64,000 nucleotides of DNA, from the NCBI GenBank assembly GCA_028015205.1, contig JAPWFG010000022.1:2108001-2172000 (forward strand), written 5' to 3'. The notes beneath the pieces are model-generated. The model was not told the origin of the DNA. It saw only the letters and a program-made list of their open reading frames with translations, and made no database searches. This stretch comes from Mytilisepta virgata (lineage: Eukaryota > Mollusca > Bivalvia > Mytilida > Mytilidae). This document shows, in pieces, positions 12,701 to 22,037 of the stretch. Each line of letters begins with the position of its first letter. Positions within the stretch are counted from its first letter, which is position 1. Position numbers and translations under genes: made by a program.

Positions 12701-15534
12701 ATGAAGCGAAGGATCCAGGACAAAAATTTCGACGAAAAAATTAGGCAGGATCAAACAATTGATCCAAACCCCTTCCATTCTCCCACCCCCTATCTTTTCC
12801 ATAAAAATCAAATGGTTGTTCCCTAACAATCCAAAGTTTTGAAATGTTACAGGAAAAGTTCGGAAAATATATTTAAATATATCATGTAATGAAACGCGGA
12901 TATGTTACTTTAAAACGTGTGTGTGTGTGTGTGTCGTTTACCGATTTTCATTTTCACTGAATTAACTAACAACATTATCATGATTGAAACTTATAATCTT
13001 AGAGAATATTTCATTTTCAGACGAAAGGATCGGTAAGTATCAGATACTTACATTATGTCAAAGTAAATTATTTTTTTTTTATCATTTAGTATATACTAGG
13101 TAAAGGTTTGCAAGGGTCAATTTACGGATTGCAAAAAATACAATGTATGCTTCAAAATTAAAATCAAAGTTTGCTTAATTTATATTTAACATTATGGGTT
13201 GCATATTGGTTTTCTTAACCTGTCTATACAAAAACACCAGATCAACATTTATGTTCAATTGTATGCATGTTTTAAAATAACATCAGTGACATTTTACATT
13301 GGTAAATTCAATATAATGCCTGACGTTTTTAAACGGAATCAAAATAAAAAATATTAAAGATATCCCGTACATATTTATGTCCAACCTAGTAATGTTACAT
13401 CCAGGTGTAGAAAGACTTTTCATCTCTACAATGACATTTTATCAGGAAATATATTCTTGTTTCTCTGGAAGACATGTTTGAAGAAAATCAATCAAGTTCA
13501 AGAAACAACAAACTGGATAACAGGAAAGATCAACATTGACACACCAATCAATCAACGCCACCCAACAGACAGAACTCCCGACAAAACAATAACATAAAAG
13601 AACACACAACACAAACGTAAACACAACATAGAGTCATGATAATCAGGTATAGACACTGAACAGTGGAGGGGTTTAATCTGTTTTCTCATATTCTTGACGT
13701 GTTTAATCGGTGGGATAAAAATACATAATATTTTAACCACTTCCCGGTGATTAAATTTCTACGTGGGAATTATCGCCGTTTTTTCTACAGTTATTGGAAC
13801 GATAAACTAGAGAAGTCCCGAAATGACGTCAATATAAACAAACTACATAGCAACGACATTTTCTTGAGGTTTTTGTCAAAAATCATAGGAGAAACAGATT
13901 CTTCTTCAATTTACTCGTGAGTTATGTAATTTCTCCACCCTCAATAGGTAAATTTTAGATTTTAACACGCTCGCATAAGCTCGCGTGTTGAAAATCTAAA
14001 ATTTAACTATCTCGGGTGGAGAAATTCCATAACTCACTCGTACCTGAAGGCGAATCTATATTTATGGGTACCCATAGTCATCAACAAGCATTTTGTTAGG
14101 CAAGGGACAAAACAATTAAAACTGGTTAAAGTATTTAAAGTCTCAAATATTCATTACATGAACTGTATTCATTTCTTTCAGATTGCAAAGTAGATAAGAA
14201 AGGTACTGTGAATTTGTAATAACAACAACAGTATAATATTGTTTATTTAAAGCATGAAACCTAACATCAACCCTTAAAAGTATTATATAGTTAAAACTCA
14301 TCTTTAAAGTAAAATTTTAATGATCAGAAAATCTAAACTAGAGACAGTCGATTCCGTGACAGAAATAACAATAGAATAAGGAATCAGCAGTTCTTATAAG
14401 ACTTACAAATCTACAAAGCTGAAAATAACAAATTTACAGTTATAATTTATAAATGATTGACATGAGATCAGTCCGAAAAAATCGATTTAATGAACCGTTG
14501 TGTCATGAAAAAACATGCATGTATCCACTTTGTGATGTAAATATTTTGGGGGAAATATATATCTTATAAATATCCAGAGATGGTGACTGGGATCCCAAAA
14601 AATGTTTCTTTTATTTTCTTTTATTGAACCTTGTGTCACATTCGGTAAAAAAAGACAGAGTCCCAATTTTATTTGTTTATACATTACAGCAATACATGGA
14701 GTCCTTGTCGTAAATCTAATTAAGTACTTCAACATTTGCAGATTTTTAAAATTTTATATATATTTTTCGGGATGGGTGTAGTTAAATTACCATACACTAC
14801 TACATTAATTTCGAACTTGGACAAATTGATCCTTCTATTTGTTGGGTTTTGACCCCAAAGCACTTCATTCTATCGAAAAAGAATAGGAAACCAGCATTTT
14901 ATATTACTAGTATATTTTGTTTATATTTGTTCTGTACATGCTGTAGGTTTTCTTTTAATCATCTACTGAAAACAATATAAATTTAATATTATTGTTATAT
15001 TTTTCAGTCAAGAGACCTGGTAAGTTTTGACTTCCGGTTATGCATGTTAATGTTACCTCTTTAGTAGAACGATTTCCATTTATAAATAGGATACATTTAG
15101 TAGTGAACTCAGATGCTCCATCCAGAGCACCTGTGTTAACTCCTGATTTTATAGGAGTTCGTGTTTTTTCATTGTTTTTTAGTTTTCAATGTTTACTTCT
15201 TGTGTTTGTGGTTGTTTTTTGTCTTTGCTGGTTTGTCTGTCTAATGGATTGCGTGTTTCTGGTTTGCACCTTAGGTATATTTGTCCTCTTTAAATTGTGT
15301 ACTTTACTGAAATTTCCGTACGATAATTAATCGCTGCAGATTCTGAATGAAGTATTGTGAAAATTGCGTCTTTGACAAATTTTAGAAAGTATATGTTTTG
15401 TATTTGCAGGAATAGGATGCAATATTCCAAGTTTATGTCCTGTTACGAGGAAAGGACAGATAAGATGTGGTGATTGTGATTGGTATGACCCAAGTGACGG
15501 ACTTTGCTGTAAACCAAAACATCCATATTATTGA
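6675..15534 (+). CDS. Gene A: secreted Cys-rich protein with micro-exons (paralogue of gene B)
   Basis: Exons: 6,675-6,717 (tentative), 9,934-10,117 (or an earlier acceptor), 11,233-11,321, 12,321-12,395, 13,021-13,032, 14,182-14,202, 15,008-15,019 and 15,410-15,534. They join in frame to 186 residues. Every boundary has GT-AG and the phases match gene B: 1, 2, 1, then 1 throughout. Exon 2 ends in IQCMERSGPF, exon 3 has GTHDLYRCNK, exon 4 has PTLCEICDG. The micro-exons add DERI, DCKVDKK and VKRP. The last exon has CNIPSLCPVT, then CGDC and DGLCC before TGA. A hydrophobic N-terminus, paired cysteines and no membrane segment suggest a secreted product. I do not recognise the family; the Cys pattern faintly recalls secreted invertebrate DUF704x-type proteins, which is only a guess. 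A 92-bp direct duplication (from about 11,307) repeats the exon 3 donor in the intron. Confidence 0.75.
7224..7504 (+). mobile_element. MITE with 'aaggtggtacc' ends, copy 1
   Basis: TTAA at 7,224-7,227 and 7,501-7,504 flanks inverted ends (ggtggtacctaacac and gtgttgggtaccacc). The second copy, same orientation, is at 57,997-58,277; shared blocks include 'tacagggagataactct' and 'ttttatgaaaattaaa'. Here it lies in the first intron of gene A; the other copy lies in an intron of gene B. Confidence 0.8.
7505..9430. other. Presumed first intron of gene A
   Basis: AT-rich, with no convincing exon. If the start exon at 6,675 is correct this is intron sequence; otherwise the true first exon remains to be found here or upstream. 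Confidence 0.45.
9434..10020 (+). repeat. Four 144-bp tandem units amplifying an acceptor plus half an exon
   Basis: Splice acceptors 'ttaaag|gaaacag' recur exactly every 144 bp, with exon starts at 9,502, 9,646, 9,790 and 9,934. Each unit carries the end of intron 1 and the first ~93 bp of exon 2. The unit length is divisible by three and contains no stop, so one frame is open from 9,303 to 10,121. Units 1 and 3 encode WPFAIQ while units 2 and 4 encode WPCATQ, so the array probably grew as a 288-bp dimer. Confidence 0.9.
10300..10560 (+). repeat. Dispersed SINE-like repeat, copy 1
   Basis: Shares order and wording with 31,515-31,790: 'gtccagtggtaatta', 'tgcatatcag', 'tttgtactagacc', then 'accagtctttactctta' and 'cctaaattccgc'. 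It sits in intron 2 of gene A. No open frame. Confidence 0.6.
10561..11232. other. Remainder of intron 2 of gene A
   Basis: AT-rich sequence ending in the acceptor 'atactttcag' at 11,223-11,232. The antisense open frame overlapping exon 3 is a shadow of that exon. Confidence 0.55.
11307..11490 (+). repeat. 92-bp tandem duplication across an exon 3 donor
   Basis: 'attcaaacacgtggagtagg' at about 11,307 recurs at 11,399, followed both times by related sequence ('ttcttgcat', 'ccttacacaat', 'tatctttgtgg'). The donor used by exon 3 is therefore present twice. The downstream copy has no upstream exon body with an acceptor, so I take the first as functional. Confidence 0.75.
11689..11966 (+). mobile_element. 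MITE with 'ggtatccggaccataa' ends
   Basis: Inverted ends (ttaaggtatccggaccataa and ttatggtccggataccttaa) with TTAA at 11,689-11,692 and 11,963-11,966. 278 bp with no transposase. It lies in intron 3 of gene A. The open frames inside it on both strands are chance. Confidence 0.82.
13021..15019 (+). other. Micro-exon cluster of gene A (12, 21 and 12 nt)
   Basis: 13,021-13,032 lies between 'ttcattttcag' and 'gtaagt', 14,182-14,202 between 'tttctttcag' and 'gtactg', and 15,008-15,019 between 'atttttcag' and 'gtaagt'. All are phase 1 on both sides, so each can be included or skipped without changing frame; each adds four or seven residues between the two Cys-rich halves of the protein. The 12-nt size recurs three times at the corresponding place in gene B. 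Confidence 0.78.
13683..14067 (-). mobile_element. Fold-back repeat family, copy 2 (inverted)
   Basis: Reverse complement of the family at 6,078-6,446: it starts with 'gtttaatcggtgggataaa', continues with 'ttaaatttctacgtggga', then the internal inverted repeat around 13,915-14,035 ('gagttatgtaatttctccac' and 'gtggagaaattccataactc'). Located between micro-exons 1 and 2 of gene A. Confidence 0.75.
15110..15335 (+). repeat. T-rich dispersed repeat
   Basis: 'ccagagcacctgtgttaactcctgat' is followed by a T-rich tract with 'tgtttgtctgtctaatgg'. This resembles the T-rich halves of the repeats at 18,400-18,615 and 29,705-29,965. It lies in the last intron of gene A. The 96-codon open frame here has the typical fake hydrophobic composition of T-rich repeats. 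Confidence 0.5.
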
Positions 15535-16290
15535 GTTCTAGCTTTTTAATGGTCTATTTGTATGAATTCTTCGTTTTATTGATCAATAAGACTGTTCATA
15601 GATTTATATTACATATATGTTGTCGTATTAGAAGGATTTTCAGTTAGTGCTTTTTTTCTAAACATTGTCGACGTGACACACCAGATTGCCTTTGACCCTT
15701 AGTTTTAATGGAGCGATTCATTCATTCGCGTAAATCATTCCTAATATGCCGTTGGCGTGGCCAATGACGCGAGCACTCCAGAAACTCGTATCCGGTATCA
15801 TGATTCTGACTCTAAAATTATAATTTGAAGCAGGTTAATTATTTCTCTTACTTTGTAAAATTCCGTTTCCGGCGGACGAAGCTTTTTCTAGCCTTAGTAT
15901 GTAGCACAATATGGCCATATTCGCATTAGAAATAAATTCACTTCGGATCGCATAATGGCTGTCCCCATTAAACAAAGACTTTTCTAAATGACCCATTTGC
16001 TCCTATAGCGTTCTCTCCGCTCGCTGTGAACAGTACATTGTCTCTGAGGTCAAAACTTCTGTTTTAATATATTTGAAATTTATCTAATATTAAATATTTG
16101 GAAAGTTATGAATTTAGTAATTCTGTTCACATTTCGCGATCTCGCAAGACAATGTTAAACATTTATTTCTCGTCCTTCGTTTAATTCTGTGCCACACTAT
16201 TCCTTTTGATGATTTTGGTTTCAACAATTTTGGTTTAGTTATGAAGGTTGATCTTTTAAAGAACTTTTTGCAATGTATAATGTATAAGTA
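15535..16290. other. Spacer 3' of gene A
   Basis: No gene seen and no canonical AATAAA close to the gene A stop codon. Contains 'ttattgatcaataag' near 15,577, a small palindrome. Confidence 0.5.
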
Positions 16291-16510
16291 AAGTCAAGAA
16301 ATACCAAAGGGATATTCGAAGGAGAGAAAAATCGTAAGAACTGACAAACTCCGGAGAACAACGAAGACCAAAACATTACATGCACTACAATTAAAAACTA
16401 AAAACGTATGAACAACACGGACCCCACCAAAAAACCGGGGGTAAACACAGGTGCTCCAGAAGAGTAAGCAGTCTCTGCTTCCTGCAGCACACCCGCCATA
16501 ATTTGTTCCA
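16290..16510 (-). repeat. Dispersed repeat, inverted partner of 18,400-18,615
   Basis: Reads 'agaaataccaaagggatatt', 'aaactccggagaacaacg', 'accccaccaaaaaaccgggg', 'aagagtaagcagtctctg'. The reverse complement of this order is found at 18,400-18,615, so the two copies face each other across the 54-bp array. A long T-rich tract follows (16,545-16,600). Confidence 0.75.
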
Positions 16511-16909
16511 TTTTAAAAGCCCCCAACTAAAAGTTAGTTACTTTTTCGGTTTTTTTTTTGTTTTTTGTTTTTTGTTTTTTTTTTTTTTTGTTGTTGTCTC
16601 TTTTTAGAAAATTCTTAATTTAGTGCTTTGCTTTTTGTGCTGTCATCCTCTACTAAGTTTACAGTTTTTTCTTTTCGTGTCTGTTTTGCTGTTTTTTTCT
16701 ATGTTGCCTTGTCTTTGGATTTCAAATTGTTGAGTTGAATAGCTCCTTTTCTTGTTTTTTTTGTGAATACTCAGTTGCAGCATTGGAATCTTGGGTTAAG
16801 CGTTATCTTTTATTTATGTTATGATTTTTGTTTTGTTTAATGTATTCTTAAACTCTCAAAAGTTAAGATGTTTCAAGATGCTTTGTTGGTCCTGAATAAT
16901 ATTTGCATT

Positions 16910-17510
16910 ATGTTGAGCACGGTATCATGACTCAAACCTCTGAGAATCGTATCAAGACACACAACTCTGAGCACGGTATCATGACTCAAACCTCTGAGAA
17001 TCGTATCAAGACACACAACTCTGAGCACGGTATCATGACTCAAACCTCTGAGAATCGTATCAAGACACACAACTCTGAGCACGGTATCATGACTCAAACC
17101 TCTGAGAATCGTATCAAGACACACAACTCTGAGCACCGTATCATGACTCAAACCTCTGAGAATCGTATCAAGAGACACAACTCTGAGCACCGTATCATGA
17201 CTCAAACCTCTGAGAATCGTATCAAGACACACAACTCTGAGCACGGTATCATGACTCAAACCTCAGAACGTCGTATCAAGACTAAAACCGCTGACCACCA
17301 CTCGTACCAAGGCTCAACCTCTGAGCAAGTATCAAGACTCAAACCTCTGAACAGGTATCAAAAGACACAAACCTCTAACCACGGTATCAAGACTCAAACC
17401 TTATGAGCACCATGTTGAGACTCAAACCTCTCCGGACCGTATCAAGAGTCAAACCTCTTAGCACCGTACCATGACTCAAACTTCTGAGCACCGTATCATG
17501 ACTCTGGATT
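16910..17510 (+). repeat. 54-bp tandem repeat (two 27-bp halves)
   Basis: About seven clean units with 'ggtatcatgactcaaacctc' and 'cgtatcaagacacacaactc' as the two 27-bp halves, then degenerate units to about 17,510. Since 54 is a multiple of three, both strands stay open (167 and 128 codons). The encoded peptides are pure repeat with no signal or domain, so this is a minisatellite and not a gene. Confidence 0.88.
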
Positions 17511-18399
17511 TGATTTCATAAGAGACAGAAATTGCTTAAACTTCCAGATCATCTCAGTTTATCCACGGACTCCATATTGCGCACATTTTTGCATTGTTTG
17601 TTTTTTTTATTCTAATCCTTACCTATCTTGGTCTCGTATTATCTCTGAATTAATGATTGTTGATTGGACTATCGGCTTTTCTTCATGAAACTTAGATTGA
17701 AATTATCCTAAACCCTTTGGGTTTTCCCTCAACGTTCTACATATTTGATTGGTCTATATTTGAGTTGACGATAGGTTGAGAAAATCCTCAAATTTTGTCA
17801 TGAAACCTAGGACAGTATTCTCAAACCTTTATTGTTAAACATTTTTATACTAATTAAAGTTTTAAGATTAACTAAGGTCATCAAGTACATATGACATTTT
17901 CCGCATTTTACAGCTGCAAAAAGTACAAAATCTACAAGCTGAAACAATACACCATGCCCCCACTCCTTCCTTTATGTGTATGCCGTTTCGGAGGCCAAAA
18001 CAGTTAACTGTTTTATTTCATTTTGGCACTGGATATAAACATTACACAAATATAGCCTCTTCTAAAAATTAAAAACTTTAAACTGAAAATAGCACCCTTG
18101 ATTTAAATACTACGATAAAATGAACAGACTAATGCACAAAACGTACCTGACAGTACATTATATCCTCTACATACTTGTTCAATGCATTTCTATGCAATTG
18201 CCTTTGATGTAGACATGACATTACTAAAAATAAAAAAAATAAAACTTGAATTATATAATACAGTAAGCAAGCTGTTTTTAGGAAAATCATTATGTCCATT
18301 ATACGTGTAGTTAATAATCGTTGACTGATCAATATCGCCTTGAAAATTATTTACGTTATATACTACATTATATTATACCGGATTTGACATGGGCATCAT
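17511..18399. other. Gene-free spacer
   Basis: AT-rich intergenic DNA between the minisatellite and the inverted repeat copy; nothing recognisable. Confidence 0.5.
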
Positions 18400-18615
18400 G
18401 GCGGTTGTCCCTCAGGAATCAGAGACTGCTTACTCTTCCGGAGCACCTGAGTCTGCCCCGGGTTTTTGGTGGGGTCTATGTTGTTCATATGTTTTTAGTT
18501 TTTATTTGTAGTGCATGTATTGTTTTGGTCTTGTCTTCGTTGGTCTCAGGAGTTTGTCAGTCGTTTCGATTTTCCCCTCCTTCGAATATCACTTTGGTAT
18601 TTCTTGACTTTACCT
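18400..18615 (+). repeat. Dispersed repeat, partner of 16,290-16,510
   Basis: Blocks 'cagagactgcttactcttcc', 'cggagcacctgagt', 'tttttggtggggtct', 'ttttcccctccttcgaat', 'ggtatttcttgact'. Same family as the inverted copy at 16,290. The 136-codon open frame over it is not a gene. Confidence 0.75.
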
Positions 18616-19690
18616 ATAAGATGAAGAAATGTGGCGTTCTTCTGGTGTTCTCCTATGCTAACATCAGTTGTATTTACAGTTATGACAGTTGTTTTACCAT
18701 TTCACTGAATAAGAAAAGAGTCCTACATTAGGATGTGCCCCACTGCACAGTTGCATACACGTACAACTTTTTTATCATTAGAATTGCGATGACATTCAAT
18801 CTATGCATAAACTATACAGTATTAAAATTAGAACAAAAGGGTCAGAAGTGACTTACGAAATTTTCTGGTGACTCAAAACTAAATTATTATAAATGTTTGT
18901 ATGATTTTACATGGTAGTCTGTTTCGTTCTATTTAGCTACAATTTTTCCGTTTCAGATATGTATTTTCTGATGCCGATTGTCAAAGCAGATACGAAAAAA
19001 TACATTGTAATGTAGAACTTCCTAATATTTTGTTTAATACTTAATGTCTAGTAACTCTGGATAATTTGGTCTAGTTTAGTTTTCATTGATTTTTTGATTC
19101 CCCAGATTTTCATACAAATTCAAGATACAACGACGGATAGGTCATTTTCTCAACAGTGAATAAAGGTCTATCAAGACAACAAGTTTCGTAAATGTAACAT
19201 AACAGCAAATTAAGTGCAAGGCAGTTTATTTTTTTATTGTATGTACACTCTACCATGATATTTCATAATTTATAAAACAAAACTAGCAACTGAAGGTTAA
19301 GCGAGACAAGCGTTTTATCAAACGTTAAAGGTTTACATGTTATACACCTGTAACGAAAATTAGTTTGCATACCTTTAATTATGATATGAAGGTCGAGGAG
19401 ATAATTAAAACGTCATTAGTACACTTATAAATAAGTATCCGTAATATATCAGTTTATTTTGATACAAGTGCATATGAGTTCTATTTTCACTTTCGTACGG
19501 TTGATCCAAAATAGTGTGTGGAATAGAAAGGAGGAAAGTCGCTGGTTTATTGTAAATTTCTCCTAGTAAGAAGGTGCACAAAAAGAAGCTTCCCTTTTTA
19601 TGGTAAATAAACTAGCCGATCTCATTGGCGGTAAATGCTTACATGTTTACCCTTAAATGGAGACTTGGACTCGTCCGTCCAGATACAATG
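18616..19690. other. Upstream region of gene B
   Basis: AT-rich, no open frame of interest. It leads into the core promoter at 19,694. Confidence 0.5.
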
Positions 19691-19693
19691 TAG

Positions 19694-19702
19694 TATATAA
19701 GG
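19694..19702 (+). promoter_or_regulatory. TATA box of gene B
   Basis: tatataagg lies about 30 bp before the likely transcription start (19,715-19,725), which opens a short exon ending in a consensus gtaagt donor at 19,778. The spacing fits a TATA-driven RNA polymerase II promoter. Confidence 0.65.
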
Positions 19703-19717
19703 ACGCTGAAACAGTAG

Positions 19718-19777
19718 TTCATTGTTAGATGCGAGTTGATCATTGAAGTTGACACTTCAGTTATTAACTCGTCATTG
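19718..19777 (+). other. 5'UTR exon of gene B
   Basis: Starts about 30 bp after the TATA box and ends at 'gtcattg|gtaagt'. It holds no ATG, so translation would begin in the next exon, whose acceptor 'tttttcag' ends at 21,984 and whose ATG is at 22,001. The start coordinate is approximate. Confidence 0.55.
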
Positions 19778-20699
19778 GTAAGTAAAGTTATCAAAGTGAC
19801 TTAAAGTGCCTTCTGGGTAGTTATTTGATAATTCATTGTGAATCTTTGGATTATATTGTGGTGCAAAGTGAATACCTGTCGGTAGTGCAAGTTGCTATAG
19901 TTACAGTTGTAAGGTGAATTCTCAAAGTTGGTGAATGAGGTTATTTGCCTTTTATTTATCAACATCGACGATACTAGTATTAAAAACCGCTCGTATTTGG
20001 ATAAATGAATTGTGCTGTCTCATATTGTGTTTAGTGTTTTGTACAGAGTGCTTCTTGTGCAATTTGACATATTCATATAGAGGAACTTATGCAACCGGTA
20101 TAGTTAATTGAGGTGTTAGAATAATACCTTATGTATGAATTTATTGATTCTAATAGCAGGTTGGGACAACGCTTTGTGTTTCATTTATTGTGAAGAGTGT
20201 ACGTTGATTTACGTTTACTTGTTACATAGATAGTGCTATATATTCAGTTTAGCTGTTGAAGTATTATTTTTTGGCACTGAAAATCCCAATTGTCAATCGC
20301 TACGAACCGAGACACAATGCAATACACGTTACACATTAACCTCCGGAGCAGGTCATTTCCGTCCCGTACACCCCATTGGAAAAGAGACCATGCCACCAGC
20401 CGTGTTTGCGAGCTGGTGAATATATATTTTAAAATTTCACTTTATTGACCACTTTATAAATTTTTTTTTACATGTTTTCTTCTGATAATATTTTATTATT
20501 AAATGTATCCTCGTAAAATTAAATTTAAGTCATCCTAAGCGTAGAACAACATAGTTCTGAATTTGTTTATCGTGACGTCGAGGGTGATTTACGTCACAAT
20601 TAAAATGTTCGCAGTGAATTAAAAGCGCCAAGGATCTATAATCGAACTTGTGAGCTTCGATCCTTGCTTGGAAGTTGGTTATGCATGTATGATATGTAC
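19778..20699. other. First part of the 5'UTR intron of gene B
   Basis: No exon or repeat recognised; nothing coding. Confidence 0.45.
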
Positions 20700-21005
20700 G
20701 ATGGTCTTGATCCTTTCAGTCAGTACTTTTGAAGTGTTTGATTTTTCAGAAAGCTAGGTGTGTGTCTTTCGTACATTGCTGATGGCCCACTGATGAATAT
20801 AAATGATAGTCTTGGTCATTACAGTCAGTAATTTTGAAGTGTGTCTGATTTTTTTAGAAAGGTGTGTGTCTGATTTTTTTAGAAAGGTGTGTGTCGTCCG
20901 AACATAGTTGACGGTCTCTGACGTTTCTAAATCATAGTCTTGGTCATTTCAGTCAGTAATTTTGAAGTGTGTCTGGTTTTTCAGAAAGGTGCGTGTCGTC
21001 CTGAA
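20700..21005 (+). repeat. Degenerate tandem repeat, about three units
   Basis: 'agtcttggtcatt', 'cagtcagtaattttgaagtg' and 'agaaaggtgtgtgtc' recur in the same order three times at roughly 100-120 bp spacing, with one small internal duplication near 20,850-20,895. Lies in the 5'UTR intron of gene B. Confidence 0.75.
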
Positions 21006-21184
21006 ATTAATCCAACGTTTCTAAACGGTTTAACAATTTTTAAAAACATAATTTTTATCCCCCCCCTCCGTGAAAAGCTCTATATTTACGTGGATCTATA
21101 ATTTTTAGGTTTCTTTGGCATTCTTTTGCTCTACAAGCGCCTGTTGCGGAAACATTCGTAAAACTACAATAAAGAGTGGTTCAA

Positions 21185-21545
21185 GGTCATCAATGGCACA
21201 ATGACATTCCAAACCGGAAATCAAATCACAAGTATGTCTATGATCAAGACTGGTTCTAGTACATCAATGGAACAAAGACATCCCAAACTGGAAATCAGAT
21301 TACACTTACGACTATGTTCAAAACTGGTTCTAGACATCAACGGAACAAAGACTTTCAAAACCGGAAATCAAATCACACTTGCATATACGTCTACGATCAA
21401 GACTGGTTCTAGGTCATCAATTAAGCAAAGCCATTTCAACCGGAAATAAGATGACACTGATGTCTACGATCAAGACTGGTTCTAGGACATCAATAAAACA
21501 AAGACAATCCAAACCGAAAATCAGATCACACTTACGATTGATCTT
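21185..21545 (+). repeat. Degenerate ~80-bp tandem repeat
   Basis: About five units built from 'ggtcatcaatgg', 'aacaaagac', 'aaaccggaaatcaaatcaca' and 'gatcaagactggttctag'. Open frames in the array (21,201-21,630) reflect the repeat only. Intronic to gene B. Confidence 0.8.
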
Positions 21546-21984
21546 CGTCGTCAATATTCTTGTGAAACAAGGACAAGCGTTTTGGTTTATTAATTCAAAA
21601 TTCCACATTTTAAGCCTTGAGCACCACTGATAAGACAATTATGTAAAACTGTGTACATGCAATGCATGAACATCTGTATGAGAAAATCGTTGTTCGTCCC
21701 TTTTTTCATGGCACTTGGTGGCAAGGAAAACAAAAAAGGGAGCTGATGCAAGATTTAAATTATTAGGATTGTTGTTATTGTTTTGTAAAGAAAAAAAGAT
21801 ATTGTTTTGGCTACTTTTCTATTTACCTGTGTTTAATGAAGAACTGGAGGTGATTTAGTAACATATAATTAAACAAATGACGCTTAATACCAGCTGCTTG
21901 CTATGAAATCAATAAAACTATTAAGTAAAAGTAATTCTTCATAGTGTTTGCTGATTAAAATCATCTTGATAAGTATTTTTTCAG

Positions 21985-22037
21985 AAACTGGAAAATTAAG
22001 ATGAAGATATATTGCATATGTCTTGCATTTTCATATG
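21985..22037 (+). CDS. Start exon of gene B (signal peptide)
   Basis: Acceptor 'tttttcag' ends at 21,984; 16 bases of leader precede ATG at 22,001; 'catatg|gtaagt' closes the exon in phase 1. With exon 2 the N-terminus continues V-S-G-L-Y-V-W-P-C. This peptide is hydrophobic but short for a signal sequence, with cleavage likely just before the WPC motif. Confidence 0.7.

Noticed and set aside
15040..15330. 96-codon hydrophobic ORF
   Set aside because: Lies in the last intron of gene A on a T-rich repeat and reads through the donor of the 12-nt exon region.
16873..17406. 167-codon and 128-codon frames, and a CRISPR-like look to the regular units
   Set aside because: Units are contiguous with no unique spacers, so it is not CRISPR; the frames exist only because the 54-bp unit is divisible by three. 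The host is eukaryotic.
18321..18731. 136-codon hydrophobic ORF, possibly a membrane protein
   Set aside because: T-rich dispersed repeat read in frame; the same repeat occurs inverted at 16,290.
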